Shown here one piece after another: positions 9,367-18,902 of a stretch of 64,000 nt of DNA. Position 1 is the stretch's first letter, and each line of letters starts with the position of its first letter. The notes under the pieces were generated by a model. It did no database searches, was not told where the DNA came from, and saw only the letters and a list, made by a program, of their open reading frames with translations. This stretch comes from Fodinibius halophilus (lineage in GTDB: Bacteria > Bacteroidota > Rhodothermia > Balneolales > Balneolaceae): assembly GCF_011059105.1 (NCBI RefSeq), contig NZ_JAALLS010000022.1:1-64000 (forward strand), in the 5' to 3' direction. The translations under genes and the position numbers were made by a program.

Positions 9367-10191
9367 ATGAGTCTTATGTATAAGTTTTTACTCTTAATCT
9401 TACCTTTGACTATTCAATCAGTTTATGGCAAACAGCATATTACTACCGCTGACTCCTTAACAGGAATGGTTATTTATTCTCAAAGAATTTCCCTCAGAAC
9501 ACCTGTTTTTACTACTGACACCCTAAAGTTTAACCGTCAAAGATCCATTTTCTCGTGGAATTTATATAATGATGATAACAAGTTGCCCGATGAGATTAAA
9601 AAAAGATTTCCCTCAGCTCAAATCCCTGAGGATGTCTCCGTATCTCGCAAAACGGGGCAAACAAACTATTATGATGCGATAAAGGATAGTTTATTCTCTC
9701 GGAAAAGCATGCGTCATATAAATAAAGTGCTTTACCTGCAGGAGAAAAAACCAACAATAAGCTGGAATATATCTGACAGTACCAAAAAAATTGGCAACTA
9801 TACTGTCCAAAAGGCAACTGCAAGTTTCCGTGGCAGATCCTATACGGCTTGGTTTACCCCCGAAATTCCGGTGCCCTTTGGGCCATGGAAACTAAATGGA
9901 CTGCCCGGGTTAATTTTAGAGGCCTATGATCAAAGTGGGAATATTTATTTTAGTGCCACTACTATCACATTTACGGATGTGGGGCCCATTGATCCCATCC
10001 AACGTAATGGGAAAGAACAGGTGGTCACCTTAGATCAGTACAAAAAAATTATGCAGAACTTCAGAAAAGAGATGCGGAATAAGGTAGTAAAAAAAGCAAG
10101 AGCCGTACTAAGTCAACAAGAGATAGCAAATATGAAGATAAACCTGCCGGATATAGAACTAATGGAAACTTTTGATAACGATACCCCCTAG
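9367..10191 (+). CDS. GLPGLI family protein
   Basis: A 274-residue protein with an N-terminal signal peptide (YKFLLLILPLTIQSVYG). It carries the family name motif in GPWKLNGLPGLILEAYD near residue 180, preceded by a DSTKKIGNYTVQKA segment and FTPEIPVPFGP, which fix the family. GLPGLI proteins are exported beta-rich proteins of Bacteroidota, often encoded beside outer membrane TonB-type receptors; their function is not established. The next gene is such a receptor, 125 bases downstream in the same direction. The ATG at 9367 and the one at 9376 are both plausible starts; the later one gives a tighter signal peptide. A dyad lies upstream. Confidence 0.88.
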   Translation: MSLMYKFLLLILPLTIQSVYGKQHITTADSLTGMVIYSQRISLRTPVFTTDTLKFNRQRSIFSWNLYNDDNKLPDEIKKRFPSAQIPEDVSVSRKTGQTNYYDAIKDSLFSRKSMRHINKVLYLQEKKPTISWNISDSTKKIGNYTVQKATASFRGRSYTAWFTPEIPVPFGPWKLNGLPGLILEAYDQSGNIYFSATTITFTDVGPIDPIQRNGKEQVVTLDQYKKIMQNFRKEMRNKVVKKARAVLSQQEIANMKINLPDIELMETFDNDTP

Positions 10192-10316
10192 TGTACACCA
10201 CTATTTAGAACTCACTCTGCCAAGATAAAATATTGGGTTAAGGGCAAATATAGGAATTATTTACCTGTTAAAAGCTTTAGCCAGTTTTTAAGAACTTAAT
10301 CTTTTGCGAAAGTTAT

Positions 10317-12970
10317 ATGCGTATTTACCACTTTGTTTGTCTTTGTATTCTTATCCTCTTGAGCACAGGCGTTTGTCAGGCCCAAGTTATGATCCAAGGC
10401 ACTGTTACTGACAGCCTGCATAACCCAATATCCAACGTCAATATTTATGCCACCGGCCCGGATTCGACAAGCGTAAAAGCTTTTGACTACTCAGATTCCA
10501 AAGGAGAATTTACATTACAGCTAAATCTGCACCAATCCTATTTAATCCAGGTCAGTTCTCTCGGTTATAAAAAACGGGTTATCAAACTACCGGTATATAC
10601 TACCCTCGATACCCTACACAAGCATTTTGTATTACAAACTGAAACTACCAAACTGAAGGAACTGGTTGTCAAAGAAAAAAGGGATCCTATCTCCATTAGA
10701 GAGGATACCGTCATTTTTAATACTGATGCCTTTAAGCAGGCAATGAAGAGAATGTAGAAGATCTGCTCAAGCAACTTCCGGGTATTTCTGTCAATAGTCA
10801 GGGCGGCATTAAAGCATACGGTAAAACAGTTTCTAAGCTATTGATTGAGGGGGATGATCTATTTGGACGCAACTACCAGCTGCTATCAAAAAATTTCACG
10901 GCCGATGCCATTGAAACAGTAAGCTTATATGACAACTATAAAGAAAACGAGATACTGAAAGAGATTAGTGAATCCGACGAAACCGTACTTAATTTAGCCT
11001 TAAAGGATGAATTCAAAGTTGACTTCTTTGGTACGCTTACCGCCCAATATGACGGAGATAAAAATTATGAACTGGATGGCAACCTGATCTCTATTACCAA
11101 AAAATTTAAGGGCTACCTGTTTGAAAATGCTAATAATATAGGTGCAGACCCTTCCGGCAATATTTATAACCTTCTGCGAACAGGCAGCAGTTTGCCCTTT
11201 CAAAACTCAACGCCCCTGGGCAGTAAGGCTTCGACAGAATTATTTGTATCAGAAACCGCTTACCGGGTATCGCAACTCGACCAACAACAGTACCTGAATA
11301 ACCAGACCACTTTCCATGCTTCAGGGGGCATTTATAGCCCTACTGACAACCTTAAAATAAAGGGGGTAGGATATTTTCTACTGGCCAACCGCAGTATCCG
11401 CCAAGAGTTTCGTACTCGCTATGATCCATCTTTAGGGCTCCCTGATTTGGAACGTTCTAAAAAGACTGAAAAAAGTTTTGATGCCGCGTTTGGAAAGCTC
11501 AATGCCAAATACACTTTTTCCAAAAAAAGTAATCTTCGCTACGAAGGAATATATAAGTCCCAACCGAGCAGCAATCAAAGTGACAGGCAGTTTCGAGATC
11601 AGCCTCTTCTCACAACGTTAAAAACCAAGAAGCGTTTGTGGAATCAGCATCTGCGTTTCACTCACAAAATAGCAGATAAAAAAGCTTTGAGACTTCGAAT
11701 TCGATATAAAAATGAGGATGGCGAGCAAAACTTCTCAATTACCCCTCCCCTTGCAAATGGTCCCTTTGGTAATAGCGATTCCACCAAAGCCTTACTTCAA
11801 CAAACAGAAGCCCACACCTCCTATACGGGTGCTGATATAACTTATTGGGACCGTACCACCAAGAGCCTGTTTTCGATCCGTTCCGGCGCCGGGTATACTG
11901 CCACGACCCTCCAAAACCAAATTGAACAACAAGCGGACTTCACAGCTAAGTATTCATGGGATCGTTTACGCGCATTTTCAACACTCAGCTATCAGCATAC
12001 GATCGGCAAGGGCTTAAAAGCTGAGACTCAACTCACAGGCAACGTTATCTGGAATTATACGAATCTGGAGCCTGCCATCGATGAATCCCTTTTTTACTTG
12101 GCACCGGGTGCCTCAATCACCTATGAGCCCAACGACAAAAATGAACTAACAATACGATATCAGTTTAACCGGGAACAACCCAACTTCCATACATTATTCA
12201 ACGGTTTGCGTTTATCGAGCTATCAATCTGTTGTACAGGGCACCTCTGATTTTACCCTTTTACCCCAACACATCTTTTCCACTTCGTACCGCTATGGCAA
12301 CTGGTCAGACGACTTCGTTTTAAACACCTTCTTCCGTATTTCTCATTCCGATAAAAACTATACGAAAGCTACTACTATTACTCCCACCTATAACTACGGT
12401 ACATATCGTTTGCAGCGTAACCGTCGTATGTTAACCTCTCGTTTTGAAGTCAACCAATTTTTAAACGTTCTACAATCCAACCTTGCTGCCGAATACACAT
12501 TTACCAATGCCTCATTCACTCGTTTCTTTAATAACCAATCCTATAATATTCGTTCTAATTCACATCTTATAAAGTCCTATTTGCGAACTGCTTTTGTCGG
12601 CCCAGTTAATGGGTCAATAGGCCTAAGATACAACCTCTCAGAATCAACGAACCGGATTAATAATTATAGAAGCCAGTATACCTATCTCTCAGCTTTTGCC
12701 AATACTACATTAAATATTAGTGATAAATTTCAGCTCTCTGCCGAATACACCTTTTATCAGATCGAAAATGCCGGCCATTATCACTTCCTAAATACATCTC
12801 TGGAATTTGAAACCATAGAAGATAAACTGACCTTGTACCTAGATGGACGCAATTTACTTGACCAAACGACTTTTAAATCGGTCAGTGCAGGAAGCTACAG
12901 CCAAAGTGAACAGTACGATACTTTAAACCCTCGCTTTGTGTTAGTCGGTGTCAAACTAGAGATCCGGTAA
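10317..12970 (+). pseudogene. TonB-type outer membrane receptor, frameshifted
   Basis: Two adjoining open frames are pieces of one gene. The first, 10317-10757, has a signal peptide (IYHFVCLCILILLSTGVCQAQ) and a carboxypeptidase-regulatory-like domain (GTVTDSLHNPISNVNIY), then LKELVVKEKRDPISIREDTVIFNTDAF. The second is open from about 10742 and runs to 12970, starting NEENVEDLLKQLPGISVN and GKTVSKLLIEGDDLF, then a long beta-barrel ending in FVLVGVKLEIR. Adding one base at about 10739-10741 (CAGGCAAT to CAGGGCAAT) joins the frames and restores the family sequence. The intact product would be about 884 residues, an outer membrane receptor of the GLPGLI-associated type. An ATG at 10841 could give a barrel without signal peptide, which would not be exported. 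A sequencing error is possible, since the change is one G in a short run. Confidence 0.88.
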
Positions 12971-12988
12971 ATGCCTACCATACCTGTT

Positions 12989-13009
12989 GACTAGTAGAAT
13001 AACCTAGTC
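12989..13009. terminator. Weak hairpin after receptor gene
   Basis: GACTAG and CTAGTC pair around nine bases between the convergent receptor and methyltransferase genes, followed on the plus strand by a pyrimidine-rich stretch with TTTTCTTTTTT. The stem is short, so this is a weak call. Confidence 0.3.
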
Positions 13010-13036
13010 TTGCTTACTCTTCCCCACTTTTCTTTT

Positions 13037-13822
13037 TTAGGTCAATGCATAAAGGGCAATTGAGGTAGCTATTGCTGCATTTAAGCTCTCAACCTTGCGA
13101 TTTTCCCCGACTGAGGGAATTTTCACTGTTTGCCTGTCACCGGTAATGAGCTCCGGGCGAACCCCGTGGGCTTCATTGCCTACTACGATGACGGATTTAC
13201 CAAGTGAACTGACCTCTTTAAGTGGTATGGCCCCGGGGCCCGCATCCAACAAATAGATGGACCATCCCTGTGTTTCCAGCTCATCTAAAGCGGGAGAAAG
13301 CGGTCCATTTTTGTATGGGATACTGCAGGTAGCGCCCGCCGTAGCCCGAACAACCTTGGGATGAAAGAGATCAACCGTTCCCTTTCCCGAGATAATACCA
13401 CGGGCTCCAAACCAGGATGCCGTTCGAATAATGGTTCCCAGGTTTCCGGGATCCTGTACTGCATCAAGAGCAATAATAATTCCGCCCCCCTCAACCAGCT
13501 TCTCCTGCGAGATTTCCGCGGGCATTCGGCACATTGCCAAAACGCCCTGTGGGTTGTCCGTATCAGACACCTCTGCAAAAAGTTCTTCGTCCAGTACGGC
13601 CCCCTCTACCTTTGCCAGTGCCTCTTGCCATTGTTGTTGATTCCAATACTGTTGGGATTCATCAAAAAAGAGATGCTGAACTGAAACTGAACTATTTGCC
13701 AGTACTTGCTCTACAGCACGTGCCCCCTCAATCAAAAAAAGCTGTTCTTTCGTGCGATACTTTTTCTTATTCAATTTGCGTAAAAGGGTAGCCTGTCTAT
13801 TGGAGACCGGTCTGGGAATCAT
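13037..13822 (-). CDS. TrmH/SpoU-family RNA 2'-O-methyltransferase
   Basis: A 261-residue SPOUT-class enzyme that would methylate ribose 2'-hydroxyls of rRNA or tRNA using S-adenosylmethionine. The three SpoU motifs are clear: DPGNLGTIIRTA (motif 1, with the conserved Asn and Arg), VVGNEAHGV (motif 2) and VESLNAAIATSI (motif 3, forming the trefoil knot). The N-terminal 90 residues (RQATLLRKLNKKKYRTKEQLFLIEG) are the substrate-binding domain typical of RlmB-like and TsnR-like members. The exact target nucleotide is not readable. It is divergent from the aldehyde dehydrogenase gene across 120 bases. Confidence 0.93.
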   Translation of the reverse strand: MIPRPVSNRQATLLRKLNKKKYRTKEQLFLIEGARAVEQVLANSSVSVQHLFFDESQQYWNQQQWQEALAKVEGAVLDEELFAEVSDTDNPQGVLAMCRMPAEISQEKLVEGGGIIIALDAVQDPGNLGTIIRTASWFGARGIISGKGTVDLFHPKVVRATAGATCSIPYKNGPLSPALDELETQGWSIYLLDAGPGAIPLKEVSSLGKSVIVVGNEAHGVRPELITGDRQTVKIPSVGENRKVESLNAAIATSIALYALT

Positions 13823-13944
13823 ACTTTTTATACCTCTTTAATTGCACAACGCATATTTTTACATTAATCAAATACGCACTGCGGAAAACTCATTAACAAT
13901 ACTTATTTTACGATCAAAATTTAACAAATCAACGAACCAATTTT

Positions 13945-15474
13945 ATGGATTTTCTTAAGAAACTAGGTATTGAAGGAACAAACCTCGGTACAAGTACCGG
14001 GCAACAATTTTTAGGGGATGAAGGAGCAGAAACTATTTCGAGCCATACGCCTATTGACGGCTCACAAATTGCCGACACTACTGTAACCACTCGCGAAGAG
14101 TACGACAAAGTGGTGGCACAAGCACAAGAGGCTTTTAAAGAATGGCGAATGGTTCCGGCCCCCAAACGCGGAGAGATTGTGCGCCAGATCGGACTGGAAC
14201 TTCGCAAGCACAAAGAAGACCTGGGACGTCTTGTAACTTATGAAATGGGCAAAATCTACCAGGAAGGTCTGGGCGAAGTACAGGAGATGATCGATATCTG
14301 TGATTTTGCGGTAGGTCAGTCTCGCATGCTCTATGGTAAAACGATGCAATCAGAACGTCCCGAGCATCGTATGTATGAGCAGTGGCAACCCCTTGGTATT
14401 ACCGGAATTATTTCTGCTTTTAATTTTCCCGTGGCTGTTTACAGTTGGAATGCGATGATTGCTGCTATTTGTGGAAATGTAATGATCTGGAAGGGGTCCG
14501 AAAAGACGCCATTATGCGGTATTGCCGTGCAGAATATCACGGCGAAGGTATTAAAGCGTAACGATCTACCCGAAGGCATTTTTAATCTCGTTACCGGCGG
14601 ACGCGAAGTAGGAGAATGGATGACCGAGGATGAGCGCCTGCCCCTGATTTCTGCTACCGGTTCTATCCGTATGGGTAAAGAAGTTGCTAAAACCGTAGGT
14701 GCACGCCTGGGTAAAACTATTTTAGAACTGGGCGGCAATAATGCGATCATCGTTTCCGAAAATGCTGACCTTGAAATGGCCGCTCGGGCAACGGTATTTG
14801 GCTCAGTAGGCACCTGTGGCCAGCGTTGTACCTCGACTCGTCGTCTGATCGTTCATGAAGATGTATTTGATGAGCTCAAAGACAGGCTGATTGAAATTTA
14901 TGACGACGTCAATATTGGTAACCCGCTGGATGAAGATACCCTGGTTGGTCCCCTTATTGATGAACAGGCAACTGAAAATATGCAAAAAGCCCTTAAGGAA
15001 GTTGAAAAAGCCGGCGGAGAAGTTATTTATGGCGGTGAAGAACTGGACGACACCAAATTAAAGGACGGCCAATATGTGCGTCCCGCTATTGCAGTAGCAG
15101 AAAACGATTTCGATATCGTACAGGAAGAAACCTTTGCTCCTATCTTGTATCTCTTGAAGTACAGTGATCTGGATGAAGCTATTTCCAAACACAACGGCGT
15201 AAAGCAAGGACTCAGCTCTTCGATCTTTACCCTCAACATACGCGAAGCCGAAACCTTCTTAAGTGCCCGCGGCTCTGACTGTGGTATTGCCAACGTCAAC
15301 GTAGGCACCAGTGGTGCTGAGATTGGCGGAGCATTCGGTGGTGAAAAAGAGACCGGCGGTGGCCGCGAATCGGGATCTGATGCCTGGAAAGCGTATATGC
15401 GTCGTCAAACCAACACCATCAACTGGAGCGACGAGATGCCACTGGCTCAGGGTATTGAGTTCGATGTAGATTAG
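13945..15474 (+). CDS. Aldehyde dehydrogenase (ALDH7-like, aminoadipate semialdehyde type)
   Basis: A 509-residue NAD(P)-dependent aldehyde dehydrogenase. The N-terminus (FLKKLGIEGTNLGTSTG) and the overall sequence fit the ALDH7/antiquitin group, whose members oxidise L-2-aminoadipate-6-semialdehyde in lysine breakdown. Family motifs: cofactor region FNFPVAVYSWN, catalytic Glu in LELGGNNAIIV, nucleophile Cys in GQRCTSTRR, and the C-terminal AFGGEKETGGGRESGSDAWKAYMRRQTNTIN. The substrate assignment rests on similarity alone. No other lysine catabolic gene is adjacent. A strong bidirectional terminator follows. Confidence 0.9.
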   Translation: MDFLKKLGIEGTNLGTSTGQQFLGDEGAETISSHTPIDGSQIADTTVTTREEYDKVVAQAQEAFKEWRMVPAPKRGEIVRQIGLELRKHKEDLGRLVTYEMGKIYQEGLGEVQEMIDICDFAVGQSRMLYGKTMQSERPEHRMYEQWQPLGITGIISAFNFPVAVYSWNAMIAAICGNVMIWKGSEKTPLCGIAVQNITAKVLKRNDLPEGIFNLVTGGREVGEWMTEDERLPLISATGSIRMGKEVAKTVGARLGKTILELGGNNAIIVSENADLEMAARATVFGSVGTCGQRCTSTRRLIVHEDVFDELKDRLIEIYDDVNIGNPLDEDTLVGPLIDEQATENMQKALKEVEKAGGEVIYGGEELDDTKLKDGQYVRPAIAVAENDFDIVQEETFAPILYLLKYSDLDEAISKHNGVKQGLSSSIFTLNIREAETFLSARGSDCGIANVNVGTSGAEIGGAFGGEKETGGGRESGSDAWKAYMRRQTNTINWSDEMPLAQGIEFDVD

Positions 15475-15499
15475 TTCGATCTTCAAAAAATCACACAAT

Positions 15500-15528
15500 A
15501 AAAAAGCCCCGGTTCCCGGGGCTTTTTT
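15500..15528. terminator. Bidirectional intrinsic terminator
   Basis: Perfect hairpin with arms AAAAAAGCCCCGG and CCGGGGCTTTTTT around three bases. The A tract and T tract make it work in both directions, as expected between the convergent aldehyde dehydrogenase and DUF3078 genes. Confidence 0.93.
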
Positions 15529-15549
15529 GTTTCAGTATATATCGCAAAC

Positions 15550-16497
15550 CTATAAAATACTGTATGAGATACCGGCTGAAAGTACCTGCTTAATCTGTAC
15601 CTCTCGGGAAAAGTCACTGTCATAGATCATCACAAACTGAACTGACATATTCATGACATCATTAATTTTACCAATAAGCTCATTTGAGAAATTTACATCC
15701 GTATTGTCTACATGCCGCTGCAGGTTTGTGAATGTCTCAACCGAACTAATCAACTTTACATTTGAAAAGACTTTGCGCTCAAAACTCATTGCAACCGAAT
15801 AACCGGGCTCAAACCGAAACTGCTCTCCCACTTCCAGGCCATAACGCGTCGACAAGGTCGTATCAGAAACAATCGTTTGTTTTAATGCCATACCCGCTTC
15901 CGCTGTAAAATAATCGGTAGGATTATAAGCAATACCGGCAATTTGTGTAAAGTAAGCCGGGGCAAAGAACTTTGATATAAGCTTGGGGTCCTCATCCTCG
16001 GGCACATTATAGTCATAGCCCTGGTCGAACTGGGTACTAAAATTAATATTTGCAAAAGCACTCCATCGCTCATCCTCAAAAAGGTAACTAAACTTATTAT
16101 TTACAGCGATCCGATCATCTGTTTTTCGGGTGCCTTCACCTTCAAGACGGGCCTTACCATATTTAAAGTTCGTTGCCAAAGCATAGGCAAACTGATTTTT
16201 GCGAAACTTGGCATCAAAAACGGTAGAAGCCGTAACACTAATGGTATTAACACCACCCTGACTCCAATTGTCATAGGAAGCTTGGGCACCATTGAGCCCA
16301 CTTACCCAATCGAGCTGCCAACCTTTGAGGGAATCAGCTACAACAACTTTTCGATTAATCCGCGACATATCTCTAACTGATATATCACTTTTATCTTCGA
16401 GCAGGTCACTAATTTCAATTGCCTCCTGCCCTGTAGCCTGGAAAGTTGATATAAAGAAGAACAAAGAGAGGAGTAATAAGGGGAATATCCGTTGCAT
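15550..16497 (-). CDS. DUF3078 domain-containing outer membrane protein
   Basis: A 315-residue exported protein with a signal peptide (RIFPLLLLSLFFFISTFQATGQ) and repeated aromatic-alternating beta strands. The opening GWQLDWVSGLNGAQASYDNWSQGGVNTIS is the hallmark of DUF3078, a family restricted to Bacteroidota and relatives and predicted to form an outer membrane beta-barrel. The last residues, QVLSAGISYSIL, look like a closing barrel strand. Function is unknown. It ends against the shared terminator at 15.5 kb and begins 75 bases after the end of pyrR on the same strand, so the two may be cotranscribed. Confidence 0.82.
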   Translation of the reverse strand: MQRIFPLLLLSLFFFISTFQATGQEAIEISDLLEDKSDISVRDMSRINRKVVVADSLKGWQLDWVSGLNGAQASYDNWSQGGVNTISVTASTVFDAKFRKNQFAYALATNFKYGKARLEGEGTRKTDDRIAVNNKFSYLFEDERWSAFANINFSTQFDQGYDYNVPEDEDPKLISKFFAPAYFTQIAGIAYNPTDYFTAEAGMALKQTIVSDTTLSTRYGLEVGEQFRFEPGYSVAMSFERKVFSNVKLISSVETFTNLQRHVDNTDVNFSNELIGKINDVMNMSVQFVMIYDSDFSREVQIKQVLSAGISYSIL

Positions 16498-16572
16498 TTT
16501 TTGCAGATTTGGTCAATAATTTGAGGGTTATGGAAAATATCACATATTTACTAAATAATAAACTGCCTCGCG

Positions 16573-17079
16573 TTACACTTTTTCTAAAGTTACTTCTTTT
16601 ACCTCCATATCTTCTACAATAACAGAAACGTGTTCATTAACTTTTGTAGGCAGTTCCATACCGCAAAACTGAGCCTGAATAGGAAATTTTCTATGTCCCC
16701 GGTCAATCATCACAGCCGTATGTATTTCGGATGGCTGCATCTCATCTGCTATGATATTGAGCGCCTGAAACATTGTATGACCGGAAAAAATAACGTCATC
16801 GACAAGAACAATCAGCTTATCTTGCACCTCTGAAGTATCGATATCATCACTCCCTGCCAGAGATTCCGCTTCAAGCAACAGCTGTGCGGAGCTGACCTTC
16901 ACCTCAGCAATATCCGACAGCAAACGGCTGAGTTTTTGGGCCACAGCATATCCGCGCTCATTGATACCAAATAAAAATATTTCATTATCCTCTGTATTCC
17001 GCTCTAAAATCTCATACGCCATTCTCTTGGCCGAACGATTAATGCGCTGCGTATCCATCAATACCAATGGAGTATCCAT
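16573..17079 (-). CDS. pyrR: PyrR-like phosphoribosyltransferase / pyrimidine regulator
   Basis: A 168-residue type I phosphoribosyltransferase. The PRPP-binding motif VLVDDVIFSGHT lies at residues 92-102, and RAVMIDRGH-like sequence (TAVMIDRGHRKFP) plus GMELPTKVNEHVSV follow, which match PyrR. PyrR proteins in Firmicutes bind pyr mRNA and attenuate transcription in response to UMP; many also have uracil phosphoribosyltransferase activity. Whether this one binds RNA is unknown: no pyr biosynthetic operon lies next to it, and pyrF is 11 kb away. A related small phosphoribosyltransferase function cannot be excluded. Confidence 0.82.
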   Translation of the reverse strand: MDTPLVLMDTQRINRSAKRMAYEILERNTEDNEIFLFGINERGYAVAQKLSRLLSDIAEVKVSSAQLLLEAESLAGSDDIDTSEVQDKLIVLVDDVIFSGHTMFQALNIIADEMQPSEIHTAVMIDRGHRKFPIQAQFCGMELPTKVNEHVSVIVEDMEVKEVTLEKV

Positions 17080-17217
17080 ATCCTTTTATGATCTGATTAA
17101 TATTAAAAATAAATGCCGAATTAAGACTAACTTATTTATAAACTGGCAAAGGCTTTGTACATTACATTATAAATAAGGCCAGAACTTACAAATCTTTATA
17201 TAAAAGGGAGAACTTAT

Positions 17218-17520
17218 ATGGGACGAAAAGAAACAACAAACTCTATCATACTTCTTACCACCTCCTTTATAGGCGGAGTTGCCGCCGGGCTCTTACTTGC
17301 ACCCAAAAGCGGGGCTCGAAATCGAGCATGGTTAACAAAACGAGTAAATGAACTCACCCATTGGGTTAATGACCAACGGAAGTCGGCCCGCCGGCTTAGT
17401 AAAAAAGAGATCCACAAATTCCACCGCCATGTCCAGCAAGGAGTTCGCCAAAATGTTCCCGATCTCTACGATGCCACCGAGGATATTGAACTGAGTGAAC
17501 AAGATCTTAACGGTGAGTAA
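17218..17520 (+). CDS. YtxH-like small membrane protein
   Basis: A 100-residue protein with one N-terminal membrane helix (SIILLTTSFIGGVAAGLLLAP) followed by the YtxH signature APKSGA and a basic, helical tail of about 70 residues, probably coiled coil. A purine-rich ribosome site, AAAAGGGAG, lies eight bases before the ATG. YtxH-type proteins are general-stress-associated membrane proteins of unknown role. The gene overlaps the following DUF2851 gene by 26 bases if the GTG at 17495 is used. Confidence 0.75.
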   Translation: MGRKETTNSIILLTTSFIGGVAAGLLLAPKSGARNRAWLTKRVNELTHWVNDQRKSARRLSKKEIHKFHRHVQQGVRQNVPDLYDATEDIELSEQDLNGE

Positions 17521-18700
17521 ATCGAAGCCACCATATCACGAAGAACTACTGCACTGGATTTGGGAGCAAAAGCATGTTGCCCGGCATCAGTTATCTACCA
17601 CCGATGGTAAAGAAGTTATTATCCATCACCCCGGGCAGCTCAACCGGTCCGATGGCCCTGATTTTACAAATGCAGAAATCACCATTGGTAACCTGCGCTG
17701 GTTTGGGGATGTCGAAATCCATTGGACCCCACCCGACTGGCATGCCCATGGGCACCACCAAGACCCCAACTATGAACAGGTTATTCTTCATGTGGTATTT
17801 CAGGATTGCGGCAAACGAATTAGGCGAAGTAACGGCTCTGTAATACCTGCCTTTTGTTTATCATCTCATTTGGAGAAACCCCTGCAGGCTTTTTTAGAAC
17901 AGTATCGCCAGCAACCTAAACTACCCTGTTCCGGCCAGTACTCCTTTATTTCAGAAGAGGCATTTAAACAGCAGCTGGAGCAAGCTCACAAAGAATATTT
18001 TGAACAGAAGGTTGATGATCTCCTTGAATATTATGATCCGACCCTTGCTCCTTCAGCGGCATGGCAAAAAATGCTGAGCATTGCCCTCTTTGACGGCTTG
18101 GGAATCTCACATAACCGCCGCCCCATGCGCAGGCTGGGTAAGCAGCTGTTCCCCCAGGTCAAAGACTGTAACTCCCCGCATCAGCTTAAAGAAAAAGCGG
18201 TACAGCTTTCAGGTCTGGAAAGCCAAACACGGGCCACCCCTTCGTTTACCTGGAAACATCGTGGTGTACGTCCCGGCAACCATCCGCGGGCTCGCATTCA
18301 GCAAGGGGCCGAATGCCTCTGGTTCATCGTTAACCAGCCATTCCAAACCTGGCTACGCTGCAATCCCAAATCGTTTTGGGCCCAAATGCGAAATTCTATC
18401 ACTACAACCCCCTCGCTGGGCCGCGAACGATCCGACATTCTTTTCGGCACCGTATTTCTTCCGGCCCTATATTCTCTGGGTAATCTCTTTTTTTGCAAGC
18501 GTCTAAAAACCCAAAGTTGGGAACTTTGGAAAACCCATAAAGTCACCCTTCCGAGCTCACTTTTGGGCCTACTCGAACAAACAGCCCTCCCCCCTTCCCT
18601 TTATGCCCATCGTCTGGGTACCATCCATCAGCTTCGCAGCTACTGTAAACCCAAGAAATGCCAAAACTGCAATGTATTTAAAAATGTAATTTCTTCTTGA
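17495..18700 (+). CDS. DUF2851 family protein
   Basis: A protein of about 400 residues belonging to DUF2851, a family typical of Bacteroidota. The diagnostic start is present: PYHEELLHWIWEQK, then the HPGQLNRSDGPDFTNAEI segment, GDVEIHW and DWHAHGHHQDPNYEQVILHVVF, followed by a helical region and a cysteine-bearing tail (CKPKKCQNCNVF). The conserved His and Asp residues suggest a metal-dependent enzyme, but no activity is known. No ATG is available near the start; GTG at 17495 (weak GAGGA 11 bases upstream) and GTG at 17513 are the options. Both overlap the YtxH-like gene, so the pair is probably coupled. Confidence 0.85.
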   Translation: MNKILTVSKSKPPYHEELLHWIWEQKHVARHQLSTTDGKEVIIHHPGQLNRSDGPDFTNAEITIGNLRWFGDVEIHWTPPDWHAHGHHQDPNYEQVILHVVFQDCGKRIRRSNGSVIPAFCLSSHLEKPLQAFLEQYRQQPKLPCSGQYSFISEEAFKQQLEQAHKEYFEQKVDDLLEYYDPTLAPSAAWQKMLSIALFDGLGISHNRRPMRRLGKQLFPQVKDCNSPHQLKEKAVQLSGLESQTRATPSFTWKHRGVRPGNHPRARIQQGAECLWFIVNQPFQTWLRCNPKSFWAQMRNSITTTPSLGRERSDILFGTVFLPALYSLGNLFFCKRLKTQSWELWKTHKVTLPSSLLGLLEQTALPPSLYAHRLGTIHQLRSYCKPKKCQNCNVFKNVISS

Positions 18701-18752
18701 TTCGTATTCAGGAAATCCCTATTATCTGAATCTGTTAAAAACGGCACAACAT

Positions 18753-18823
18753 TGCCCGGTCGTCTAATGGCAGGACAGCGGTTTTTGGTACCGTCAGTGG
18801 GGGTTCGAGTCCTCCCCGGGCAA
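18753..18823 (+). tRNA. tRNA-Gln (anticodon TTG)
   Basis: A complete cloverleaf: acceptor TGCCCGG with CCGGGCA, D arm around CTAATGGCAGGA, anticodon stem GCGGT/ACCGT with loop TTTTGGT giving anticodon TTG, T arm GGGGGTTCGAGTCCTCC (TTCGAGTC loop), and discriminator A. CCA is not encoded. An intrinsic terminator follows within 20 bases. Confidence 0.96.
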
Positions 18824-18842
18824 CACTTGATAATTAACTACG

Positions 18843-18880
18843 AAAGGATGACTGAAAAGCCATCCTTTTCTTTTATTTTT
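18843..18880 (+). terminator. Intrinsic terminator after tRNA-Gln
   Basis: AAAGGATG and CATCCTTT form an 8-base stem with a 10-base loop, followed by TCTTTTATTTTT. It ends the tRNA-Gln transcript 20 bases past the tRNA and sits directly before prs. Confidence 0.85.
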
Positions 18881-18902
18881 AAATTCCTGAATCTTCGCTT
18901 CG

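Noticed and set aside
16498-17217. RNA attenuator controlled by PyrR
   Set aside because: No anti-antiterminator-like structure near pyrR or before pyrF, and no pyr operon is in the window.
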